DNA of 64,000 bases from Acanthornis magna (taxonomy: Eukaryota > Chordata > Aves > Passeriformes > Acanthizidae). The stretch is from assembly GCA_036785705.1 (NCBI GenBank), contig JAWUZG010000007.1, positions 434,001-498,000 of the forward strand, written 5' to 3'. Shown here piece by piece: positions 51,520-60,700 of the stretch; positions within the stretch are counted from its first letter, which is position 1; each line of letters opens with the position of its first letter. The notes under the pieces were generated by a model. It ran no database searches. It was not told the DNA's origin and was given only the letters and a program-made list of their open reading frames with translations. The position numbers and the translations under genes were made by a program.

Positions 51520-52400
51520 TATATTCTAATCCTGCTCTGGGGGGAATGGAGCTCACAGGTTGGGGCTGTAGCACCAGGGGCAGCAAAGGAGCAAGAGCAG
51601 AAGCAAGGACAGATGGCTCCTCACAGCTTGTCTCAAGTCCATAGATAACATCCTTAGCTGGCTGGGGTTGTCCCTCTCCTGCATGGGAGAAGCCAGCTCT
51701 GCTAGATTGTGGCTTCATGATGTCCCCATCCTCTCCGATCAGCCCTGCTTCCCTGATGTGCCCTTGCGAAAGAAATAAGAGAGTGTTTACAAACAAACTG
51801 CTGATAAGGTAAGGCCCATACTGAGAGACAGAAGAAACAAGGGGAAGGATTTCCATAGGAATTCCACTGATTGACTCCCCCAAGACTGTGTTAACAAATT
51901 ACAGGAACAGAGACATAAGAAAAAGAAGAAAGAGGGGTTCATATTGAGGGTGTCTGCATTAGGGGTGATGTGTATTACTTGTGTCTGCATTAAGCGTTCC
52001 AGGAAGTCTGTACCTCTCGAGTACCTCAGCCAGTGCGGAAAACAGAGAGGGAACCTGTGGCCAGAAAATTAGGATAAAAAGAGGCTGCATGCTCTAGCAA
52101 TTCGAGAAACCCCATGAGAAATGGCCATGACCTCTCCCTTTATTCATGAATAAAGTTACAGGACTCTTCTGTCTCCTTTTTGGACTTAAACTTCTGGCGT
52201 TTGTGGATTACTTTTTCCTGACACTTGCACAGGCAGGGATGCTCTTGGCGGCTTCATCTGTGGGTCCCACTCAGAGTGTGAGGTCACGGGCTTTAGGGGC
52301 CCCCATGCACCCCAAAGGGTACCACGGATGAGTGCCAGCCCAGAGCTCTCTGAAGCCCATCCTTCCCTGAAGGACAGCTTGGGACACTTCCCTCTGGGAC
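51520..52400 (+). pseudogene. Copy A, last-intron remnant of the FBF1-like paralog
   Basis: Bases 51,520-51,753 and about 52,245-52,395 match consecutively to 62,560-62,900, the last intron of the intact gene. Shared strings include ATGGCTCCTCACAG, AACATCCTTAGCTGGCTGGG, GATGTCCCCATCCTCTCC and GGTACCAC(A/G)GATGAGTGCC. The match is interrupted by an LTR at 51,754 and stops before the final exon, right where the CpG-rich block begins. Confidence 0.8.
51754..52240 (+). mobile_element. Solo LTR, type E, inserted in copy A, upstream of the FBF1-like promoter
   Basis: The paralogous stretch near 62,775 is continuous, so about 480 bases beginning TGATGTGCCC are an insertion here. It carries a TATA-like GGATAAAAAG near 52,072 and an AATAAA signal at 52,149 in the + orientation, the order of a sense LTR. 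The right edge is approximate (between 52,223 and 52,245) because the flank is diverged, and I could not assign a target duplication. Confidence 0.7.
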
Positions 52401-52680
52401 GCCATCCCGCCGGGGGTCCCGGGGCTGGCACAGAGCCCGTGGCACAGGGGCTGTGGACACGTTCCAGACGGGACAGACGCTGGGAGGGGCAGCCCAAGCG
52501 CTATGGCAACCCGGAACATCGGGAGCCTGCGGCACTGGCGGCGGCACCGGCGGCAGCTCCGAGCTCCGGGGCCCTCCGAGCTCCTCCCCTGCCCTCCCTC
52601 GGGCCTCCGGGGCCATCGGAAGATTCTGGGTTTCTGGGTCCGGGGAAGGGGGGGAGTCACCCCCATGGTGAGCGTGATGA
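52270..52680 (+). promoter_or_regulatory. CpG-rich putative promoter of the FBF1-like gene
   Basis: About 300 bases (52,390-52,680) are GC-rich with frequent CpG, unlike the surroundings, and lie at the 5' side of the gene. A good splice donor (CCATG|GTGAGC at 52,667/52,668) sits at its 3' edge, so it may hold exon 1. An X-box half-site lies within it. No transcription start is visible from sequence. Confidence 0.55.
52497..52510 (+). promoter_or_regulatory. RFX X-box half-site (ATGGCAAC)
   Basis: GCGCTATGGCAAC contains a perfect right half (RGCAAC) of the X-box bound by RFX factors, which drive many cilium genes; the left half is degenerate. Its place in the CpG-rich block fits a ciliary gene such as FBF1. 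An 8-base match can occur by chance. Confidence 0.4.
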
Positions 52681-53000
52681 GCCCCAAGGCAGGACTGCCA
52701 GCTCCAAAGTGGATGCACAGGGATCTCTGTTGGGAGGCTCTGCATGGTCAGAGCTCAGGAGGGGCTGTTCTCACTGCTGTCCCTAAAGTGGGAAATATCT
52801 CTGTGGTTCCTCTGCATTTCGTGCGCCAATTCCCAAAGAGCATGAGCAGGAGGAGGGCTGTGCTGTTGTTTATGGGGTGCTCTTGAGAAACTGCCTCTGG
52901 CCTTAGTGTTTCGGGAAGCTGCAAGCCAGAGATGCTTTGTGTTTTAATGAAGGAATTTGTCTTTCTCCCTAGGAAGCAAATGGCAGGAAGATTGCAACAG
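52503..53000 (+). CDS. Candidate 5' exons of the FBF1-like gene (uncertain)
   Basis: The first ATG after the X-box half-site opens a 55-codon frame ending at a donor (52,667). A 28-base candidate exon (52,973-53,000, between CCCTAG and GTGTGT) could add EANGRKIAT. Phases fit: 165 bases leave phase 0, 28 leave one base, and the next solid exon (54,180) begins with two bases of a split codon. The encoded start is arginine-rich and I do not recognise it as FBF1, so the coding start may be elsewhere or the 5' exons may be non-coding or lost. Confidence 0.25.
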
Positions 53001-54179
53001 GTGTGTACACTCATGTGCTTTCCTTCTGTGTATGTAAATGCTTTGATACCCTGGAGCTGCATGGGACAGAGGAGGGGGACACTGAGCAGAGGTGGCAGCC
53101 CTGGCTGTTGCAATCCTTGTCTGAAATCTGCAGTGGAGTGCACTGTGTCCTTCCTGAACTAGAGATGCTCACCTGCCTCTCTCATCAAAGGGAATTGTTT
53201 ATTGAGGTCCTATGTTCCTTTCCTGGGGTCTTTCCCAAGCCTAGGAGGAATCTATTCATTTATTTAATTTCTCCTCTCCTAATCCATAACTGCTTATTTG
53301 AAGGCCTCTTGCAGCCCTGATGCTGAAGCAATGCTTTTGGGGTTGCCCAGGAGCTCTGAGACACTGCGGTGCAAGAGCTCACATACAGACCAAATGCTTC
53401 TTGTGGCCACGAACTAACTGAATATGAATCATCTGGCTTACTTGGTAAAGATATCCCATTGCTGGCTAAGTGAAGCTTAATCTTTAATTCTCCAAATAGT
53501 AGTTCAAGTCCTGGAAGTTCTCTCTAACCTGGCAAGGAAGGTGTTAGCTGATGAAGCTGGAGATCAAATCTTTCTTCTTTGGGGATTTCAAAAGAGCGAG
53601 GCTTATTGGGATTGGGAGTTTTTCTACCCATGCTTTGTGAGCTTGGCAGCTGCAAGAACAGCATCCTGATGGACCAAGCAAGAGAGAGCACAGGGAGTTA
53701 GAAATGTATTGGAAGTACTAAGAGCAGCCAGTCAGCCCAGCCAGGGATGCTGAGAATGTTGGCAGAGGTGACAGCAATAGCTTGGGAGAGAGAGATTGAT
53801 TTCTAACGCCCTTGCAGAGGAAATGTCATGTCTGTAGTGGTGCCTAGGGCTGTGAATGGGCTCTCTGTCAATGAGGACTAGAAGGTGGCTGATGCCAAAG
53901 TGTCATACTCTGCCCTCGAGGCAGCCTGGGAGTATCTGCACTCTAGCCATGACTCAGTTGCCTTCGGACATGGGCTGATTCCCAACAAAGACACTGTTCC
54001 CAGACACAGTTTGGAGGCATGTTGCTCAAGGTTTTCAAGGGTAGATGTTTCCAGCTGTGTTTTCCCAAAGACAGCCATCCCAGTGGGAACTGCAGGAAAG
54101 AAGGAGGAGGAGGAGGTCTAGTGTCTTTACAGACAACTGCTCCTCTGGGCACTGATTTAAAGCTGTTCTCTAAACACAG
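53001..54179. other. Intron or 5' region with no recognised exon
   Basis: Moderate G+C, and several open frames of 60-170 codons on both strands, but none has paired splice sites in a consistent phase. The N-terminal acidic region expected of full-length FBF1 is not recognisable here. Confidence 0.45.
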
Positions 54180-54780
54180 AAGGAAGACGGTCACGACAAA
54201 AAAAACTTGTCTTTGGAGAGTACGAGCCCTGTTGGTCCGATGACCAGCTGACAAAGTGGCAGCTTGAAAGGTATTGTGCGCTTTGTGTGTCTGTAACTCC
54301 AGCTGCCAGCCCTGCTGCCCCTGCAGTGGGGAGAACAGGGTCCCCTTGCGTGCAGTGTCCCCTTGCAGGTGGGTATGTGACTGCTTCTCCTTGCAGAAGA
54401 TGTGGATCTCAGAACAGTGACAAACTGAAAGCAGACCCTTGGTCCAAACCTCCTCCTTCAGCAAGGCACCGCTTTGCGAGTGAGACCAGGAGGACTAAGG
54501 ATGACTGGCTGACACTGGAAGATGAGGAGCTTCTGGATTTGGAGCAATTGTTTCCAACAAAGTCCAGCCCTGCTGCAGACAAGAAGCACATCCCTGTGAG
54601 CCAACTCCCAGCCAAAGAGGAGGCAGCAGCTAAAGCTGACCCACTGAAGGAGGAGGAGGAGGACTGGCTGAGTGCTGCCTTGGCTCGCAAAAAAGCTCAG
54701 GCGCAGACAGAAGTTCAGGAGAGAAAGGTCCAGCCTTTGGAGGCCCCAGGCAAAGGGCTGGATCCCTATTCTCCTGTCAG
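54180..54780 (+). CDS. FBF1: FBF1-like exons with FGEYEP and paired DWL motifs
   Basis: The exon 54,180-54,270 reads RRSRQKKLVFGEYEPCWSDD and ends AG|GTATTG. The exon 54,397-54,780 follows TTGCAG, completing the split codon to Arg, and ends TCAG|GTAAAG. It contains KDDWLTLEDEELLDLEQLF and EEEEDWLSAALARKKAQAQ, short acidic-hydrophobic repeats typical of the disordered N-terminal half of FBF1, followed by a Lys/Glu-rich region. This is the longest exon (127 full codons) and the strongest evidence for coding in this half. Confidence 0.85.
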
Positions 54781-57700
54781 GTAAAGGCATGGTCAATGGC
54801 TCTAGGTCTCCCATCTGCTCCACTCGTAGCTGCTCCAGGACGACTCCTCAGAAATCTTCGGTTTAGATACAGGAAATTAATTATAAGCCCTGTTCTCTTT
54901 CAGGCTGGGGTTGTAATGAAGGGCTTTCTGCCACTGTCCCATCACAGCTCTGAGCTCTCCTACTATTTGCACATGTGGTTCTGGATCCTATGGATCTGGT
55001 CTGGATCAGCACACTCTCACAAGCTTCCCCATCCTCCTTGTTCCTGCCTCCATTCCCCTTCATTCAGTCGAGTTGCAGACAAAGCACCACCTGTGGTTGA
55101 ATTCACATGGACACAGGTTCAGGCTTGTGCCATCCAAATGGGACTCGGCAGTGAATTTCGGACAAAGTGCTGTGTGTGTCGTGGGCAAAGGTGCATTAGC
55201 TGGGGCTGCTGCTGCCCAGGGGCAGGAGATTGATACAGCAACAAGGAATACCAGTGATGGAGGTTTTGAGGTGTCTGTGCTCCCTCTGAAGCAAAAAAGC
55301 TGAATCCTGCCTCAGCCAAGGGGGCAGGCTGTCAGCTGTCAGGCAGGAGTGGGTTTTGGGGGCAAGGGTCTCGTCTTTCATCCCCTCCTTCACTCTTTCC
55401 CATTGGATGCTTTTCACTTGAAGCCAGACAGCTGCCTTCACAGGAGCACCACAGCAGGCAGCTGTCCCAAAAGACAAGGCAGCAAGCACCAATGGCTCAA
55501 GGTAAGGCCACCCTCACCTTGCAGGCATCTCCCAAGGGAGAGGTGTCCTGCAGAAAGCAGCTACATATGTGAGGAGATGGGGAACGGGGAGGGTAGGTGG
55601 CTTCCAGTGATCCCTTTGGAATGGAACCTCTTTAAGTGAAAGGGAAGGCAACTCTGAGGTACCATCAGGCTCTTGTCTATTTGATCCCAGGGGGAGAGTC
55701 AAGATGTAAATGGAAAGAAATGCCAACTAAGTGAATGCCTCTGCACCTCTCCCTGAGCTGTGATGCTGCTGAGCATCTCTCATGTCTCTGTGCCCATGCA
55801 GGCAGCCGGACCCTCAGTTCAGCACTGCGAAAGAATCCTCAGAAAAAACACTGCTACCTGCAAAGACAGATCGCTTCCAAGAGACAAGACCCCCAGGTGC
55901 GTGTCATGTGATTGTACAGTTTGGGCAGCCAGGGAGGGTCCCCTTGCACTGCAGAAAGAACCCAACAAAAGGCAGGAGCCACAGCATCTCCCTTGACCAT
56001 GGGAATGCTGTCCAGGCTGTGATCAGCCATCCTTGGAGAAAGCTTCCTAGCTGCAGGATCACACCATTCCCATTTTGTGGTGTGGTGGGGATATGGTGCT
56101 GGGGTGCACTGAGCTCAGGAGGGGTCCATCAGGATAGAGATTACCCTTTGGAGACACTAAGTCCGGATGTCCATGGCCATCATCCCAATCGCTTCCTGTC
56201 TGGTTTCCAGATGATCCTGTTAAACCTGCCAGAGCTTCCCAGCCAGCTGCAAGCAGCACTTTGAGAGGCCAGTGCCCCTGCTCACAGGCCGGCAAGAAGT
56301 GAGTGTCTTTCAGACATGGCATCTCTCTCCTGGGGATCTCTCTGTGCTCCCTAAGTTCTTCTCACCTGCCTTTCCTTGGCTTCTCCCCCTCACTCCCTGC
56401 CACAACAGCACTTGTCTAGGAAGGCAGGTAACCTGCGATGTCTTTGGGAATTTGGGTCCCAGGGCCTGAAGCTTTCCAAGCAAGAGCTGGGTGCCCCTGA
56501 GCTCTGTACATCTTCTGTGAATATCCCTTGTAAAAACAGGTGCTTGCTAACTAGAGCAATCCCACACTGCTATCTTTTATCCCAGGGCTATTTTCTCTTC
56601 ATTTTTCTGTGTTGTATGATGTGGCTTCTGTGCTATGCCTGTCTAGTCCCCTCCACCTCCCTCTGTCTGGTCTGGCCGCCCCAAGGTATCCTTGCTTAGC
56701 TCATGTGTGGTGCTGCTAACCCCTGGACTTATGTCACAGGTCTGTCCCAAAGAATGACTTCTTCAGCAAACTCTTTGAGGAGGGCATTGAATTTGTAGAG
56801 GTGAGGCCGAATTTCAGGAGACAGCCTGAGTGTCTCAAGGGCTGGGGCTGAGGTAGACCAAGGTTTCTCCTGGTCTCACATCATTCAACTCAGCATTGCT
56901 GACCAGGGATGAGCTGTGAAGTTGTTTCTAGACAACTGAAGGGGAATTAGAGCTTTAACAGCAATGGCAGCTTTTGCTTGGTCTTGGAAATTTCCATTTC
57001 TCATCCAGTTGGGTCTCCTTGCCCTGCCCTGGTGGCAGGATGCACTGTCTCCCAGAGCACTCCAGAGCCTTCCCCTCGAGCCTGGCCCTTGAGAAGACAG
57101 ACCAGCGGGCTTATGCCTGGGATAGGGGTTGCTCCTGGGGAGAAGGGATCCAGATGAGCCGTGGGGTTGGGCAGGAGAAGGGTGGAGAGGAGGCTGCAGT
57201 AGGCTGAGTGTTTCAGGGTGAGGAGGAAATGTGCTTTACCTCCCTGAAATCATTCCTGCATCCCCTCAGTTTGCCACAGCTGAGGCGCATCTCCAGAATT
57301 CAAAAGGATGTTTGGCATCACTGCTCCAACTCCAGACCCTTGTGTCACAGCTGGATAGACAGGTGAGCCCATTGCCTGCTGGCTGGGGAACCATGGGTGA
57401 CCAAGTAAGAGGAGAAGGGACCATTTCTGCTCAAAAAGGTTTCAGGGTGACAGGGCAGATTGAAGAAACCTTGCTGTCCAGAGATGCCTATGCCCCCTAA
57501 GTGCTGCTTTAGGACCTCTGTCCCTAGGGTGGCACAAGGACCTCCTCTGTGTGTTTGTGGCAGGTCCAGACAATGGAAGTGCAGCAGACAAAGCAAGAAC
57601 AGTTATTGGATTTGCTCCAGCGGCGGCACCAGGAGGACCTGGGCCTCATCACAGATGGCCACAGGTGGCAGCCTCTGGCCTGTGCTCCCCTCCTCTGTCA

Positions 57701-60700
57701 GGTCCTTGCCTACAGCCCTGTCCATCTCCCCTGGGGTGAGAACGCTGGGGCACTTCCCAGTGCATCCCTGAAAGGGAGCACAGAGCCACATCAGTGTGAG
57801 CCTGGTGGCTGCAGAGAGCAGCCCCACGGGTCAGCCAAGGTGGGGGCTTACTTTACCAACACAGCAGTAGGTGACAAGAAGGAGGGGCCAATCCCACTGC
57901 CAGCATGTCCCCAGTGTGCTGGGTATGGCCAAGAAAGCAACACTTTTTCCTTGCTGTCACCTCTTGGGCAGGAGCCAGAAGGATGTGGTGGAGAACGAAG
58001 ACAGGCAGCAGCAGGAGAGGCTCGAGCCAGAGAAGGAACAACTGACAGCTCAGTTCCCATTGGAGAGCCAGGACACAGCCCCAGCACAGCAGAATCCCAA
58101 GTCCCAGGAGCAGGACAAACTGCCCAAGGGTATGTTTTGTTGAAGTAGGCTTCATTCCAATGAGACCTAAAGGTAAAACCTCTGGAACATTGGAAAAGTA
58201 CAGTGTAGACCATACCTCTCCTAATGACTTCACTGAAGAAAGTCAGTCCAGGTGTTAACCAAAATTGGTAGAATAAACTTAACACCAATTTTGCATTAAG
58301 AAGCAGGCATTCTTTATTCAGCGCTGGATGTGATTGGGATATTTCTACCTTTCATGCATATCGAGTAAGAAAAACTCCTGTTTATTTACTATATTTTACT
58401 CATATATTCATTGGTTTTCCCAGAAGAAACTTACATTTGATAATAATTTCCACAAATCCAATAATGTATTTTCCTTCCCATTAGTGCATGTCCTCCTATC
58501 TTAGGGGTCCCTTGGGTGGTCTTTTATGGTCACCAACCCCAAAGCTGTAGCTGACTGCTCGATGAACTCGATGTTACTTCCCAAATGCAGAGATGAGTTG
58601 GTATAACTAGTCCGGTTCTTTGTTTTTGAGACACTTGGTCAACTGAGTGTACTTTCTTGTTCCTTCTCCTGGTTATGTTTAACATGATTTTTGAGAATAA
58701 GCACTGTATTTTCCATAAGTTAAGCAAATAGTTCTTCATCTGGTGACACAGTCGAGGCTGGCAAAGCCTTACTTGCCTTGGTCACTCAGCATCTCAGGGT
58801 CTACCCTTTACAAAATACAGTCCTGGGGATGTGCAGAGGACAAGAAAAAGCAGTTTTGCCATGAATATTGTGTGGATGTAGTGAGGGTATCTCAGCTCCT
58901 GCTTCTTATGGTCCTGCTGCTGCCTCTTCCCAGAGCTCCAGAACACGCCATCACAGCAGCAGAGGGACATGGAGGAGGAACGGAGGCAGTTCCAGGAGAC
59001 GATTGGTAAACTGGAGGCCAAGCTGACGGAGCAGACTCAGCTGCTGGAGCAGGTGAGTCCAGCCTGTGTCTGCTGCCAAGGTCAGCCCTCCCGTGTGGGT
59101 ATGGGGCATGTCTTGCTCCCTGGAGGTCCCTGGCCTGGGGCCTGGGAGTGGCACATGCCTCTCGTCTGTGTCCAAACCCAGGAGCGCTGGAAGGCAATGG
59201 TAGAAAAAGACAGAGCAGAATTGCTGCAGCGCTCACTGGAGGAGCAGCAAAAATTCATGATGCAGCAGCTCTCCACAGCACGAGAAGAGATGGAGAAGGC
59301 GAAGGTGAGGCCAGGCAAACACCTCCGAGTGTTTTTCCCATGTGCCATCAGTCTGTGCAGCGCTGCACTGCAGTGTGGGGTGGAGGACAGCTCTGGGGGC
59401 TGGGCTGCAGCCTCCTTCACCTGCCCTCAACCTTCCTGCAATTTCAGGTAGGAGCTGCAGTCACAGGTAGGAGCTGCAATCATAGGTAGGACAAGAGGGA
59501 ATTCTTGAGGCTCGGCACCCTGGTGGTGAAGGAGACCATGGGAATACTCGTTCTTCCAAACTGTTTCCCACAATGAGTCTATCTTCTTCCTGTCACACCT
59601 GGCTGCATGGGGAATCGTGCTCTGATCAACCCTCCAGCATGCAAATGCCAGAGGCTGCTGTGTGCCTGCGCTGTGCCTGCTGACTTTTGAGAACAGAGCC
59701 AGAGACCTCCTTGCAAAATTCTGGCCAAACACCATGGGCTGGAATCAGCCTTTCAATGTTGTGTGTAGTTTAGGGGCCGCAGTGGGTTAAAGGGGGTGTG
59801 GCAGATGTGACTTTAGGGCTACATCTCTCCCTGTCTTGCCATGGTCTCCAGAAAGCTTGGCTGGAGGAGAAGATTTTGTTGCTGCAGAAGTGCTCAGAAG
59901 AGCAAGGGAAGCTGACAGCTCAGTGGGCTGTATTCCACAACCAAGAGCAGCTGGTGAGTGTCTGGAGCACAACATGGCACAATCGCAGAAAAGGGACTTC
60001 ACCATGATGAGACTGGCCAAGGTACCAGAGCAGAGCTCCTTCCTGTAGCCTCCTCACCTGGGGGTTCCAAGGATGGATCCTGCCCACAGGGGAGACATTC
60101 AGTGCTGCCTCCAGGTGTAAAGTCAGAGATATCTACACTCAGGGTGGTGAGAACCAGGCTGTTCCAGGCACTGCACCTATCAGCATGTCTGGACATCAAC
60201 AAAAGCATCAGTCGCCTCTGACTCTCTCCTGTGCCTGTGAGGAGTTTGGCAGTCAGAGCAGAAGCGGCTGTCTCCATTTTAAGTCAGCCGAGAGGAAATG
60301 TCCCTGTTCCATGGGGATGTGTCCACAGTCACTTCTGCTTCTGCCTCGGGCTGCCAGAGGGAATATGTGATACAGACAGTGCAGCAGAACTCCTTTTTTA
60401 AGGGCTACTGAGGTGAAGAATAACCATTCAGGATGAGTCTTTCCACTTCTGACAAACTGCTGAGCCTTGAGCACACCTTACATTGTCCTAATGTAGCGAT
60501 GATTTTTGCCTTTTTTTCTTTAACATATGTGTAGCCTTCACAGTACTTTTCCCTACCCTTTTCCCCAGCTAGGAAGACCCAACACATTCCAGACCTCCAA
60601 GCCCCAGGGGGAACAAGGCCCCTATCCTATCTTGGTTCTTCCTGGGAACCAGGGTTGAGAACAAGGTCTTCAAGACACAGTTTCATAAACAAATACAGCT

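Noticed and set aside
53885..54121. 78-codon frame before the first solid FBF1-like exon
   Set aside because: No donor at a usable phase, and it ends in a stop before the next exon; no likeness to FBF1.
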